DNA of 58,049 nucleotides from Candidatus Woesearchaeota archaeon (GCA_016192915.1 JACPTF010000015.1:1-58049), one strand, 5' to 3'; counted from the stretch's first letter, positions 26,196 to 35,674 are shown. Numbers and translations are program-made. The notes: a model not told the origin generated them from the letters alone.

Positions 26196-26891
26196 ATGGT
26201 GACTGTCAGCGCAATAGCCAAGAAGCTCGTTAATGAAAAGCCGCTGCTGCAGGAAGGGCTGCGGCAGGGCATAATAAGCTTCGCAGCCCTTGCCGAAATA
26301 ATAAAGCCGCAGGTGGCGCAGCAGCTTGGAAAAGAGGCAAGCCTGGCTGCCGTAATCATGGCTTTGAGAAGGCACAGCGAAAATCTCAGGGCCAGCGATG
26401 TCAAAAGGATAAAGTTCGAGCCGAATGCGCAGCTGACGCTCAAAACCAATCTCATCTATTTTTCTGTGAAAAGGTCGCGGGAACTGTTCAGGAAGCTTGA
26501 AGGGCTGTACAAGTCGTTCGATTACGAAACAGGCGATACCTTCAATGTAATACACGGCAACTATGAGGTCTCAATAATAACTAACGGCAAATATGAGAAA
26601 AAGGTTGCGGCCATGCTTGCGGAGGAGAGAATAACAACCAAGGAAAAGAATCTCGTCTCAATATCCCTGAGCCTCGCGAAGGATTTCGTGTACACCCCAG
26701 GCATTATTTTCGCTGTGACGAGAAAGCTTTACTGGGACAACATCAATGTCTTTGAGCTCGTAACAACAGCCACAGAGCTGACGTTCATTTTCCAGAAAAA
26801 AGACTCGATGAGGGCTTACTCATCAATGCAGGAACTGATAGAGGAGAAAACTGAAGAGAAAAATGCTGCAGCGAATCATTCCGAATCATAA
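26196..26891 (+). CDS. archaeal regulator with C-terminal ACT-like domain
   Basis: 231 residues. An N-terminal helical part (residues 1-75: VSAIAKKLVNEKPLL, GIISFAALAEIIKPQV) resembles a small archaeal helix-turn-helix family. The rest looks like two ACT-type units (VHGNYEVSIITNGKYEK, SISLSLAKDFVYTPGIIF, FELVTTATELTFIF). Divergent from lysC across a palindrome, so it probably controls lysine synthesis in response to an amino acid. That role is inferred from position. Confidence 0.65.
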   Translation: MVTVSAIAKKLVNEKPLLQEGLRQGIISFAALAEIIKPQVAQQLGKEASLAAVIMALRRHSENLRASDVKRIKFEPNAQLTLKTNLIYFSVKRSRELFRKLEGLYKSFDYETGDTFNVIHGNYEVSIITNGKYEKKVAAMLAEERITTKEKNLVSISLSLAKDFVYTPGIIFAVTRKLYWDNINVFELVTTATELTFIFQKKDSMRAYSSMQELIEEKTEEKNAAANHSES

Positions 26892-27412
26892 TTAACTATG
26901 CTGAAGACGTCGTAGCCCTTCAATTTCTCCCTGCCGTGCAGGAAAGAAAGCTCGATTAGGAAAGCGAAACCAACAACCCTGCCGCCAAGCTTTTCAATGA
27001 GTCCGGCTGCTGCCTTTGCCGTTCCCGCTGTAGCAACAAGGTCGTCTACAATCAGGACGCGGTCGCCGGGCCTGATTGCGTCCTCATGAATCTCAAAAGC
27101 GTCGGTGCTGTACTCTGTCCGGAACTCCTGCCTTATCTTCCTGTAAGGGAGCTTGCCAGGCTTCCTCAGAGGAACAAATGAGACGCCAAGCTCATAAGCA
27201 AGCACAGAGCCGAAAATAAAGCCTCGGCTTTCCGCAGAAGCAACAACATTTATGCCTTTACCTTTGCAATAGTTAAGAAACTGCAGGATAACGTACCTGA
27301 ACGCGGCAGCATCAGCAAGAACAGGAGTAATGTCCCTGAACATTATGCCCTTCTTCGGAAAGTCAGGCACTGTGCGGATGATTGACTTGAGGTTCACGTT
27401 CACATCACACAA
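26876..27412 (-). CDS. apt: adenine phosphoribosyltransferase
   Basis: 178 residues. Makes AMP from adenine and [43 protein letters not shown], and the PRPP loop [14 protein letters not shown]. The first codon of the frame is TTG at 27412; GTGs at 27403 and 27397 are alternatives. Overlaps the MTAP stop by eight bases. Recycles the adenine released by MTAP. Confidence 0.92.
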   Translation of the reverse strand: MCDVNVNLKSIIRTVPDFPKKGIMFRDITPVLADAAAFRYVILQFLNYCKGKGINVVASAESRGFIFGSVLAYELGVSFVPLRKPGKLPYRKIRQEFRTEYSTDAFEIHEDAIRPGDRVLIVDDLVATAGTAKAAAGLIEKLGGRVVGFAFLIELSFLHGREKLKGYDVFSIVNYDSE

Positions 27413-28190
27413 TTGCTGTTTTTATTGCATCTCTGCAGCTGCATTCCTTGTGCCCTATTTTTGGAACTAAGGCAAACAGCAGCTTCTTCACGTTGTCTGC
27501 ATTCCTTTTCATCGTCTTGACAATCATTTCCCATGTTACGGCTTCTTCTGATTCCAGCCAGCAGTCATAATCCGTATTCATGGCAATCGTCGCATAGCAG
27601 ATCGCAGCCTCCCTTGCCAGAACAGCTTCGGGAACAGTGCTCATGTTTATCACGTCTGCATTCCAGCTCCTGAACAAATGAGACTCTGCCTTTGTTGAGA
27701 ACCTTGGCCCTTCTATTGTCACCACAGTGCCTTTTTCATGAAAGCTTAAATGCATCTCCTTTGCAGTTTCTGCAAGAAGCTTCCTCAGTTTTCCGCAGAA
27801 TGGCTCTGCCATTGATATATGACAAACCTTGTCCTTATCATGGAATGTGCTTTTTCTCTTTGTAGTCCTGTCTATAAACTGGTCAACAAAGACGAAGTCA
27901 CCGGGCTTTATGTTACCCCTTAAAGAGCCGCAAGCCGTTGTTGCTATTATATGTGTGCAGCCTTGTTCCTTCAACGCATAAATGTTTGCCTGGAATGGGA
28001 CGTTTGTCGGCATTATCGAGTGCTTTATTCCATGCCTTGCAAGTATGACAACATCTACCCCTTTCATCTTTCCCACAGTCAGTGGGCTGGATGGCTTGCC
28101 AAAAGGCGTATCTGCTTCAATTTTTCTTGCAGCTTCAAGAAGATTAGGGTCATCTAAGCCGCTGCCCCCGATAATCCCGACTTTGACCAT
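27405..28190 (-). CDS. mtnP: S-methyl-5'-thioadenosine phosphorylase
   Basis: 261 residues. Splits MTA into adenine and methylthioribose-1-phosphate. Phosphate sites GIIGGSGL and RHG in [45 protein letters not shown], and TDYDCW near the base site, typical of MTAP rather than inosine phosphorylase. Translationally coupled to apt. Confidence 0.92.
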   Translation of the reverse strand: MVKVGIIGGSGLDDPNLLEAARKIEADTPFGKPSSPLTVGKMKGVDVVILARHGIKHSIMPTNVPFQANIYALKEQGCTHIIATTACGSLRGNIKPGDFVFVDQFIDRTTKRKSTFHDKDKVCHISMAEPFCGKLRKLLAETAKEMHLSFHEKGTVVTIEGPRFSTKAESHLFRSWNADVINMSTVPEAVLAREAAICYATIAMNTDYDCWLESEEAVTWEMIVKTMKRNADNVKKLLFALVPKIGHKECSCRDAIKTAIV

Positions 28191-28205
28191 TTTAGAAACA
28201 AGTTT

Positions 28206-28814
28206 TTATTCTTCAGCTGCTGCGCTTGCTTTTCCCGCCAGCTTCTGCACGACCGCCTTATCGCTGATTATGGCGCTGTTGCCCGTAGGGTCCTCGATTA
28301 TTATCTTCAGCTTTTCCTCGCCCCAAACGCACCTGTTAATCTTCTTGATAAGGTTCTTTGCCTTCTGGACAGCGTCCTCGTCCTCGTCCGTATCGCGGAT
28401 AGCCTCAACTTGGTGCTTAACCCTCTGAAGAAGGCCCTCAATGTTGGTAACGTAGCCGTTGGACGCCTCGCCCGGCTCAATATCGGCAACGTAAGGAATC
28501 CTGACAGTCCCCTGGCCTGACTTAACCACCCTGATTGACATGTCATCAGGGCCTGAAACCTCAATTGAATAGCGGGCAGGCTCTCTTTCCTCAGCGCATT
28601 CCACATCGGCCTTGTGGAACTTGCAGCTGTTGCAAGTCATTGAAAAAAGAAAAACTTTCCCAAAATAAGGAATCTCCTGCTCCCTTTCAGCCAAGGCAAG
28701 GGATTTCCGGCTGCAGACAGGGCAAATTTCGCCAGTAACAACATCAACCTTGGCATCATTCGCAGAATTATCAGAAACTTTCCCCTTCGCGGCCTTCCCA
28801 TTCCCATTTGCCAT
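28206..28814 (-). CDS. ZPR1-type zinc-finger protein
   Basis: 202 residues. A four-Cys zinc finger (CPVC...CNSC at about residues 33-65) with the FLFSMTCNSCKFHKADV stretch is diagnostic of ZPR1. The following beta domain has GPDDMSIRVVKSGQGTVRIP. In eukaryotes ZPR1 binds EF1A; the archaeal single-module form is less studied. A TATA (TTTAAATAG) about 25 bases upstream implies a leaderless mRNA with mtnP and apt behind it. Confidence 0.88.
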   Translation of the reverse strand: MANGNGKAAKGKVSDNSANDAKVDVVTGEICPVCSRKSLALAEREQEIPYFGKVFLFSMTCNSCKFHKADVECAEEREPARYSIEVSGPDDMSIRVVKSGQGTVRIPYVADIEPGEASNGYVTNIEGLLQRVKHQVEAIRDTDEDEDAVQKAKNLIKKINRCVWGEEKLKIIIEDPTGNSAIISDKAVVQKLAGKASAAAEE

Positions 28815-28891
28815 GATGGGCGATACCGCAAAAGAAGTTTAAATAGTTTTTGGTGGGCAAAATTCAAGATTGATTCAACAAAGTATGAGAA

Positions 28892-29503
28892 TCATAGCTG
28901 CCCGAAATAATGCAAAAGAACTTCACCAGCATCCCCGATAGTGTTTCCGAAAGTAAGCACGCCTTCCTCATGGCCGCCCATCACGATAAACCTGACTTCC
29001 CTTGTTTTTCCGCTCAACATAAGCCGCATCACCTCGGCAGCCATTTCAGGAGTGCCGTGCTCAACTTTTTTTGAGGTAGTCGGAAACTTGCCCATCATTC
29101 TCTCCCACAACGCCTTGTGGTGGACATGTATAATGCCATTTACGGCTGCGTCAGCTTCATATATTGCAGCATGCGTAAGTGACTCTGACGATGCCTTGAC
29201 AGGCCCCTCGCACGCCAGCATATTACCGGCAAAGTCCCATCCCGTAACTTTTGCATAGTGGCTTCCGTCTGTCTTTGGGACCTTACCGGTGGCAGAGCCG
29301 CTGACAAAAAAATTGTTTGATTTCACAATTCTGACGCTAACATTTCCGAATCCTATCCCGTTCGGATAGACTCCAATCAAGCCAAGGCCATAAAGCTTAT
29401 TTCTCCAATTGTTAAGCAGTTCAATCTCTGATTCCGGGAAAGGCTTTGTCTCTTTCCACTTGCAGTCAAATTTAATGACACCTTTCTCATCCATTGCCCC
29501 CAC
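28892..29503 (-). CDS. class II aldolase/adducin family protein, probable MTRu-1-P aldolase
   Basis: 203 residues. Zinc ligands HVHH and a later His in VMGGHEEGV; family motif GFGNVSVRI and SGSATGK. Related to fuculose-phosphate aldolase and to MtnB dehydratase. Because it overlaps mtnA by 17 bases, I infer cleavage of methylthioribulose-1-phosphate to DHAP and methylthioacetaldehyde (the DHAP shunt), rather than the MtnB route, since no mtnC/mtnD is nearby. The choice between the two is uncertain. Confidence 0.75.
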   Translation of the reverse strand: MGAMDEKGVIKFDCKWKETKPFPESEIELLNNWRNKLYGLGLIGVYPNGIGFGNVSVRIVKSNNFFVSGSATGKVPKTDGSHYAKVTGWDFAGNMLACEGPVKASSESLTHAAIYEADAAVNGIIHVHHKALWERMMGKFPTTSKKVEHGTPEMAAEVMRLMLSGKTREVRFIVMGGHEEGVLTFGNTIGDAGEVLLHYFGQL

Positions 29504-30596
29504 GCTCCGGGAACAGTTTTAAAATTCCCTTTTCACTGGCTTGGCAAATGCCTCTCTCCGTAATTAGCCCTGTAACAAGGCGCGCTGGTGTGACGTCAAA
29601 GCCGTAATTTGCGGCGCGGCTGCTACTTGGAGTTAGCAAAATCTTCCTTATCTTTCCATCAGAAAGCCCTTGCGCAAACTTAACCTCTTCCTCTCCGCGC
29701 TGCTCAATAGGAATGTCACTTCCGCTTCGAGTATTCCAGTCAATCGATGACGATGGAAGAGCAACATAAAAGGGCACGTTATTATCCTTTGCCGCCAGCG
29801 CTTTAAGGTATGTACCAATCTTATTGGCAACGTCTCCAGTGCGGGTTGTCCTGTCTGATCCGACAATCACAAGGTCAACCAAACCGCTCTGCATGAGATG
29901 CCCCCCAGTATTATCTGCAATGACTGTGTGAGGTATGCCCTGCTGCCCAAGTTCCCAGGCAGTCAGCCTGGAGCCCTGGTTCCATGGCCTGGTCTCATCT
30001 ACCCAAACGTGAACCTTAATTCCTTTCCCGAAAGCCAAGTAGATGGGGGCAGTTGCGGAACCATAGTCTACAAAAGCAAGCCACCCTGCATTGCAATGCG
30101 TAAGGATATTTACGACCTTGCCTTTTTTCTTCTTGCTTATATCACGTATCATCTTCAGGCCGTGCTCGCCTATTCTCATGCAATAATCAGAATCCTCATC
30201 AGCTATTTCCTTTGCTGTTTCTAATGCTGCAGAAATTTTTCCTCCAGTAGAACTCACTGCTGCCATGGCTTTAAGCTGCCTTTCAACAGAAACGGCCAGG
30301 TTAACTGCGGTCGGCCTTGTGCCCTTCAGCTTTTCTGCGGCCATGAGCATAAAATCGTCAAATCTATGCTTCGGTGCTTCCAGCGCTGCCAGATACATTC
30401 CAAAGCCGGCAGCCGCTCCTATCAGCCCAGCACCGCGAACATGCATTTCCTTAATAGCCCGAGCAACATCATCCAAGGACTTCAAATCCTCAACCACAAA
30501 CTTATGGGGCAATTGCCGCTGATCAATGACCTGTATAACCTTGTCGTGGCCTGGCCTGGCCCATATTGTCCTGTAACGCCTGCCGTTGACATTCAT
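29487..30596 (-). CDS. mtnA: S-methyl-5-thioribose-1-phosphate isomerase
   Basis: 369 residues. Converts methylthioribose-1-phosphate to methylthioribulose-1-phosphate. RGAGLIGAAAGFGMYL near residue 55, NILTHCNAGWLAF (catalytic Cys), IVGSDRTTRTGDVANKIGTY (catalytic Asp), and a C-terminal NYGFDVTPARLVTGLITE. It starts eight bases after the MetRS stop, so MetRS, MtnA and the aldolase form one unit. Confidence 0.92.
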   Translation of the reverse strand: MNVNGRRYRTIWARPGHDKVIQVIDQRQLPHKFVVEDLKSLDDVARAIKEMHVRGAGLIGAAAGFGMYLAALEAPKHRFDDFMLMAAEKLKGTRPTAVNLAVSVERQLKAMAAVSSTGGKISAALETAKEIADEDSDYCMRIGEHGLKMIRDISKKKKGKVVNILTHCNAGWLAFVDYGSATAPIYLAFGKGIKVHVWVDETRPWNQGSRLTAWELGQQGIPHTVIADNTGGHLMQSGLVDLVIVGSDRTTRTGDVANKIGTYLKALAAKDNNVPFYVALPSSSIDWNTRSGSDIPIEQRGEEEVKFAQGLSDGKIRKILLTPSSSRAANYGFDVTPARLVTGLITERGICQASEKGILKLFPERGGNG

Positions 30597-30603
30597 TGTA
30601 TGC

Positions 30604-32742
30604 TCATCTCACAACCGCATCGTCTGCGGCATCAACGGAAATAATCTCTTTTGCGGTCCTCAGCGGCTTGGTTCCATAAACAATTTTTTCGTCCTTAACA
30701 CTGAGGTTAAGCCTGTAAAACTCTTCGATAGCAAGCTGCTTCCTGCTTGACGCTATCTTTTCCTGGTCTGAGCCTTCAGGATAAACCAGATCGCCGGGCT
30801 GGGAACGCTCAGGCGAAACTACGACAACCCTGCCGCCGTCATCGGCGGCGAGAAGCATGCCCTGGCTCTCAAAGCCGCGAAGCTTCGCATGCTTAAGGTT
30901 TGAAACAACAACAATGTTCCTGCCGAGAAGCTCGGCCTTCTTGTAATGAGGCCTCAAGCCGGCAACAAGCTGGATTATTTTCTGCTTACCACTTCCAATA
31001 TCAACCTTCAGAACGTAAAGCTTGTCAGCATCAGGATGCTCTGATATCTCCTCAATCCTGCCAACTTTCAAAACGGCAGGGAAAACATGCGCTATTGAGA
31101 TGGTTTCCTCAATGGGTGCAAAAATGATTCTGGCAGCGAGAATCTTCTTTGCAGGAACTGGCTTGTCCAATTCGCCAAGGCCAAGATTTTTAGTGCTCTC
31201 GTAGCCCAGGAGCCTCAGAATCTTCTCAGAATATTTTGGAAGAACAGGGAAGGACAAAATGGCAAGGTTCCTCACAATTGCAGCCGCAACCGAAACAACC
31301 TTATGGCACTTCTTCTTATCAGTCTTCACAAGCTGCCAGGGCTGGTTCTCCTGAAAGTAGCGGTTGCCAATGCTGCCCAATTCCAAAATTCCTTTTACGG
31401 CTTCCTTGAAATTGCAATCGCCGTAGTGCTTAATCACGGCATCGCACTTTGGCTGAAGCTGCTGCAGGAAAAATTTCTCTTCATTGCCGAGAGATTCCAG
31501 CTTTGAGTCGAAGTTGTTGTTGAGGAACACAAGCGAGCGGTGCACAAAGTTGGCTATGTTGCTGACCAGGTCGCCGTTGATTTTTTCCCTGAAGTCTCCA
31601 AAGTCAAGGTTTATGTCGCTTACCGCCTTCGTAAGGTGGGAGGCGTAGTAAAACCTGAGGAACTCAGGCTCATGGCCGGCAACAGCAAGATAATCCTTGG
31701 CAGTAAGGAAGTTGCCCCTTGACTTGGACATCTTCTCCCCGTTAATGGTCAGGTGGCCGTGAACGACAATGTCAGAGGGGAGATTGAAGCCTGCAGCCAA
31801 AAGCATCGAAGGCCAGAAGAGCAGGTGGAAGTAGATGATGTCCTTGCCAATGAAATGAATTATTTTTGCATTCTGATTTTGCCAATACGCCTCAACTGCT
31901 GATTTGTCAAGCCTGTCCCTGCAATACTTTTCAGTAGCTGCTATGTAGCCGATAGGCGCGTCAAGCCAGACATAGTAGTACTTGTTAAGCTCCCCGGGGA
32001 TTTTAAAGCCGAAGTATGGCCCATCACGGGAGATGTCCCAATCCTGCAATTCGCCTTTAATCCATTCAGAAACAAAGTTTTTCACATCCGCCTGTAAATT
32101 CCTGTTGCTGTCAAGCCACTGCTGCAACTGCTGTGAGAAGCCGCTGAGCTTGAAAAAGTAATGCAACGACTGCTTTCTGACAGGAACAGTGCCGCAGATG
32201 GAGCAGTGAGGCTCAACAAGGTCCACTGGCTGGTAGATTGAGTTGCAGCGCTCGCACTGGTCGCCATACTGGTCCTCGGCGCCGCACTTTGGGCATTTGC
32301 CTTTTACATACCTGTCAGGCAGATATCTCTTGTCATTTTCACAATAAGTCAGCTCAACAAGACGCTCGTAAATGAAGCCCTTTTCAGTGAGCTTCTTAAA
32401 AAAAAGGTCGCTGTAAAACTTGTTCTCAGAGCTGTTTGTTGAATGATAAACGTCAAAGTCTACGTGAAAGGCTGAAAAATCCGCCGTGTGCTCGCCGTAA
32501 TACTTCTGGATCAGCTCTTCCGGCTTGACCTTTTCCTTGGCAGCTGCCAGCTCAATTGGAGTGCCGTGCGTGTCGTCAGCGCAGACGAACACGACATCCC
32601 TGCCTGAAAGCTTCAGAAACCTTACAAATATGTCTGCCTCGATGTACTCGACAAGGTGCCCAAGGTGAATGGGGCCATTCGCGTAAGGCAGAGCTGCCGT
32701 GACGAGTATTTTCTCCTTCGGTTTAGATTCGGGCTTTGCCAT
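30604..32742 (-). CDS. metG: methionyl-tRNA synthetase
   Basis: 712 residues. Class I synthetase: HIGH-type PIHLGHLVEYIEAD, four-Cys knuckle region CPKCG/CERC/CSICG, KMSKS in GEKMSKSRGNF, then an anticodon-binding helical domain. From about residue 570 there is an EMAPII-type tRNA-binding domain (LKVGRIEEISEHPDADKLYVLKVDIG). A short C-terminal tail follows. TATA TTTAAATAG lies about 25 bases upstream. Confidence 0.95.
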   Translation of the reverse strand: MAKPESKPKEKILVTAALPYANGPIHLGHLVEYIEADIFVRFLKLSGRDVVFVCADDTHGTPIELAAAKEKVKPEELIQKYYGEHTADFSAFHVDFDVYHSTNSSENKFYSDLFFKKLTEKGFIYERLVELTYCENDKRYLPDRYVKGKCPKCGAEDQYGDQCERCNSIYQPVDLVEPHCSICGTVPVRKQSLHYFFKLSGFSQQLQQWLDSNRNLQADVKNFVSEWIKGELQDWDISRDGPYFGFKIPGELNKYYYVWLDAPIGYIAATEKYCRDRLDKSAVEAYWQNQNAKIIHFIGKDIIYFHLLFWPSMLLAAGFNLPSDIVVHGHLTINGEKMSKSRGNFLTAKDYLAVAGHEPEFLRFYYASHLTKAVSDINLDFGDFREKINGDLVSNIANFVHRSLVFLNNNFDSKLESLGNEEKFFLQQLQPKCDAVIKHYGDCNFKEAVKGILELGSIGNRYFQENQPWQLVKTDKKKCHKVVSVAAAIVRNLAILSFPVLPKYSEKILRLLGYESTKNLGLGELDKPVPAKKILAARIIFAPIEETISIAHVFPAVLKVGRIEEISEHPDADKLYVLKVDIGSGKQKIIQLVAGLRPHYKKAELLGRNIVVVSNLKHAKLRGFESQGMLLAADDGGRVVVVSPERSQPGDLVYPEGSDQEKIASSRKQLAIEEFYRLNLSVKDEKIVYGTKPLRTAKEIISVDAADDAVVR

Positions 32743-32798
32743 GCGAGAAAAAGGAAATCGGATTGTTTAAATAGTTTGCCACAATGCGGTAAATGTTC

Positions 32799-33215
32799 TT
32801 ATCCCGGCACCATGCGGTTTTCGCCGTGTTCGCGAAGTTCGATTGAGTAACCGCCTTCCTGAGGCCCCCCGCCAAACACAACGTACGACTGGCCTGTTTC
32901 CGGGTCATGCCACATTCCTGGCTCTGCATCCGAAGCGGTTATTGGAATTGGTTTTCTCCGCAGTTCTTTTTCAAGCATAGACTGGGCAAATGCTAATCTT
33001 GTTGTGTGCTCTTGGACTATTGAAACTAATCCTCGCCCTTCTGCAACTTCCCTAAGCCCCTTCAACACGCTTATTGCAGAACGATAGAAGTCTGCACCAC
33101 CAATTCGCCCATACATTTCGTTTATAGTTGGCACTTGAAGAAGGGCTTGTAAACTTATTCTTTGGTTCGTGCCAGAAATCATTTCCGAAGCAGCTTCTTC
33201 TAACCAGTCACTCAT
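32799..33215 (-). CDS. hypothetical protein, about 138 aa
   Basis: I do not recognise this protein. A helical N-terminal two thirds (LQALLQVPTINEMYGRIGG, AISVLKGLREVAEGRG) is followed by a short beta-rich tail containing MWHDPETGQSYVVFGGGPQEG. No signal or membrane segment. ATG at 33215 or GTG three codons upstream. It lies between MetRS and another orphan, in the same direction. Confidence 0.5.
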   Translation of the reverse strand: MSDWLEEAASEMISGTNQRISLQALLQVPTINEMYGRIGGADFYRSAISVLKGLREVAEGRGLVSIVQEHTTRLAFAQSMLEKELRRKPIPITASDAEPGMWHDPETGQSYVVFGGGPQEGGYSIELREHGENRMVPG

Positions 33216-33268
33216 GCAATTCACGTGGGATGGAAAAATCTGCTGTTATATAAATCTTGCGGCAAAAA

Positions 33269-34315
33269 TTAGCCAACAATCTCAGCGAGCCCTATCGCGT
33301 CGGAGTAGGGCTTGTCTTTGTCTTCCACAGCGAATTTGCCTGTTCTTACAGTGTCTAACAGTTTGGTAAGCCTTAAAACATTTAGAACGTATTTCAAATC
33401 TCGAAAAGACTCAGCAGAGCCTGCAGTGAGAATGAGTTGTTCTACGCCCTTATGAAGGCTAACCTTATCAAGCAGGTCAGCTATGCTTTGCAAGTTTGAG
33501 TCGTCAGCCAAATAAGCTGCAGGGATATTGCTGGAAAGGCCTTGTGCGTCGGCGGCTGCGACAACCTTTGTCCTCAATTCGGGCAAGTTTGTAATTGGCT
33601 GCCCCAAGACTGCAGTTGCTGCAAGGTAAATCAGCCTTAGACTGAGCACAACGTTAAGCAACGAAGGTGCCTTATCTGTGATATTGAAAGTTAAAAAGGA
33701 TAACTTTCCATCTTCTGTGTGGTCAAAGCCTTGCTGATGTGGCGATATTCTGATTTTGTGGAGCTCAACTAATGCTGCAAGCTGTTCGATAAATTCACTG
33801 CCTTCAACACCTTGGTAGTGGCTGATGGCTATTCCCAGCGCAAACTGCAAATCCCCCTGTGTGGTGGGTTTCTGTTTTAAAAAAGTGCCATAATCAAATG
33901 CAAAGAACAGCCTGCTAAAGCTGTCACGACTCATTGCTGCAACATCACCGCTATCTGCCAATACTGATAGCTCGTTTAGTGCGGCAGAAACGCAGTCTTC
34001 CAGCAAACTGTTGTTTGCAGAAACTGTTCGTTGATTTATCTTACCACCGGTTGCCACATATAGCATATGGCCAGATGTTGGACTTTGACCAGGCGCATAT
34101 AGTTTTGGGGCGGGATTAGTGTTGGCCACATTCAACGACGCAAGTCTACCGCTTACCGAAGCACGGGTTTCTGGAGTAAGGGCTGAATGCCAAGCATTTA
34201 CGCCTTTGATTGCCCTGGCCGCGATTGATTTATAACCATGCCTTACCAAAGGCGCTAATGGCTCAAGAACATAATGATTTACCAGCTGGCTTTGCACATC
34301 AGACACCTTCTTCAA
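33269..34315 (-). CDS. hypothetical protein, 348 aa
   Basis: I do not recognise this protein. Soluble, mostly helical, Ala/Leu-rich, without obvious catalytic motifs. Its start overlaps the end of a zinc-ribbon gene by 17 bases, so the two may be co-expressed. Composition is close to the window average. Confidence 0.55.
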   Translation of the reverse strand: MKKVSDVQSQLVNHYVLEPLAPLVRHGYKSIAARAIKGVNAWHSALTPETRASVSGRLASLNVANTNPAPKLYAPGQSPTSGHMLYVATGGKINQRTVSANNSLLEDCVSAALNELSVLADSGDVAAMSRDSFSRLFFAFDYGTFLKQKPTTQGDLQFALGIAISHYQGVEGSEFIEQLAALVELHKIRISPHQQGFDHTEDGKLSFLTFNITDKAPSLLNVVLSLRLIYLAATAVLGQPITNLPELRTKVVAAADAQGLSSNIPAAYLADDSNLQSIADLLDKVSLHKGVEQLILTAGSAESFRDLKYVLNVLRLTKLLDTVRTGKFAVEDKDKPYSDAIGLAEIVG

Positions 34316-34736
34316 GGCCCTCTCCCACCGAGCCCTTGCCCTTCCTCTCCTTCATCTTCTTCGTAACGTCAATGCTGGCATGGCATTTGCCGCACTGGAA
34401 CCGCAAAGTAGGAATGCCCTCAATGTTTTTCCTCTTATACGGAATCTGCGCTTCACCGCTACCGCCACAACTGGGGCATTTATATTCTGCAGTTGCAGTC
34501 AGTGAATCCTCATAAGCTTTCTTTTCAACGCTGTGGCCGCAGCTTGGGCAGACGTATTCGCTGGCTCGCGTCTTGACCTTGCCTTTGCTGTCCCTGGGCT
34601 TTCCCATCACGGCTTTCTTGCACTTGGGGCAGGCCTGCTTGAACACCCATACCTTAACAGAGCCCTTCCCGCCTTCAAGGGAGCGCTGCGTGAAGTAAAC
34701 GCACTCGTCCATTGATTCGGGCTGTCTTAGCGCCAT
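34299..34736 (-). CDS. zinc-ribbon protein, 145 aa
   Basis: Three CxxC-type knuckle sets: CPKCKK, CPSCGH, then CPSCGG and CGKCHA, enough for two zinc ribbons. The C-terminal KKMKERKGKGSVGEGLEEGV is charged. No enzyme motif. Probably a nucleic-acid or protein-binding adaptor. Starts with the ATG before ALRQPES. Confidence 0.65.
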   Translation of the reverse strand: MALRQPESMDECVYFTQRSLEGGKGSVKVWVFKQACPKCKKAVMGKPRDSKGKVKTRASEYVCPSCGHSVEKKAYEDSLTATAEYKCPSCGGSGEAQIPYKRKNIEGIPTLRFQCGKCHASIDVTKKMKERKGKGSVGEGLEEGV

Positions 34737-34850
34737 ATAATGAGAAACCGCCGCAAGGGTTATTTAAAGTTTTCTTTAGCTACCGCAGCTGCTAAAACGA
34801 AAACAATTTAAATGATAAAAATAGTGTTTGCAGAGTAGAGGTGATAACCA

Positions 34851-34889
34851 ATGTGTGGCACATGCGCAAAGCACAAGAAGCCGAAGTAA
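34851..34889 (+). CDS. 12-aa CxxC microprotein
   Basis: ATG to TAA encodes MCGTCAKHKKPK. A strong GAGGTGAT ribosome site lies five bases before the ATG, better than those of most genes here, and a TATA (AATTTAAATG) lies at about 34805. The CxxC and basic tail could bind a metal or thiol partner. It precedes ccdA, a thiol-redox gene. Confidence 0.4.
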   Translation: MCGTCAKHKKPK

Positions 34890-34914
34890 TTTGGCAGGAT
34901 TATTTTTTCTAGTA

Positions 34915-34953
34915 ATGCCAATAATCACAGCAGTAGAAACGCTACGGAGCTAA
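34915..34953 (+). CDS. possible 12-aa leader frame before ccdA
   Basis: MPIITAVETLRS ends four bases before the ccdA ATG. There is no clear ribosome site in front. Included because the same layout (short frame ending at the next ATG) occurs before metK; it may be chance. Confidence 0.2.
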   Translation: MPIITAVETLRS

Positions 34954-34957
34954 AATA

Positions 34958-35674
34958 ATGGCTGAGCTGACAGTATTCATAGCATTCGCCGCAGGGCTCG
35001 CATCGTTCCTGTCACCATGCGTGCTGCCACTTGTACCGGCATTTATCGCTTATTTGTCTGGCACAACCGCAACAGAGATAAAACAGGACAGTAAAAAAGC
35101 AAAGGCAGCTATTTTCATAAACACCATCCTATTTGTGGCTGGCTTCACGCTCATATTCGCGCTTCTTGGAGCGCTGATTAACAGCGTTCTCATAAACGTA
35201 TCCTACACGGTAAAAGACGTCCTTGGGAAGATAGGCGGCATAGTAATAATACTGCTCGGCCTAGTACTGCTGGGCATAATAAAGCCAGCTTTCCTGCAGC
35301 ATGAGCACAAACTCAAGCTCAAAGGCCTAAAACCAAGCTATGCTGCGTCGTTCCTGTTCGGAGCAGCTTTCGCCGTAGGATGGACACCCTGCGTTGGGGC
35401 CATACTTGGGGCAATACTCACGCTGGCACTCACAAAGCCGGCAATTGCGTTCGGGATGCTGTTTGCCTATGCGCTTGGATTGGGAGTGCCGTTCCTCGCC
35501 GTAGGGCTTTTTACTTCACAAGCAACAGCACTAATCAAAAAGTACCAGAACGTGATGAAATATGCAAGCATAGCGGCAGGAATAATACTGATAATACTGG
35601 GGATTCTTGTTTTCACGAACAACCTTGCAAAAGTGGCGAATTTGACGTTTGCCGGCCAATTCCTTGGGCCATAG
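34958..35674 (+). CDS. ccdA: CcdA/DsbD-type thiol-disulfide membrane transporter
   Basis: 238 residues with six membrane helices. Passes reducing equivalents across the membrane through two cysteines: FLSPCVLPLVPAF in helix one and GWTPCVGAILG in helix four, both with the Pro-Cys context of the family. Likely serves the Cys-rich exported proteins encoded at 36.2-40.3 kb. Confidence 0.9.
   Translation: MAELTVFIAFAAGLASFLSPCVLPLVPAFIAYLSGTTATEIKQDSKKAKAAIFINTILFVAGFTLIFALLGALINSVLINVSYTVKDVLGKIGGIVIILLGLVLLGIIKPAFLQHEHKLKLKGLKPSYAASFLFGAAFAVGWTPCVGAILGAILTLALTKPAIAFGMLFAYALGLGVPFLAVGLFTSQATALIKKYQNVMKYASIAAGIILIILGILVFTNNLAKVANLTFAGQFLGP

Noticed and set aside
30835-30855. GC-rich hairpin in the MetRS gene
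   Set aside because: The encoded residues match the normal tRNA-binding domain, with no insertion, so the pairing looks like chance.
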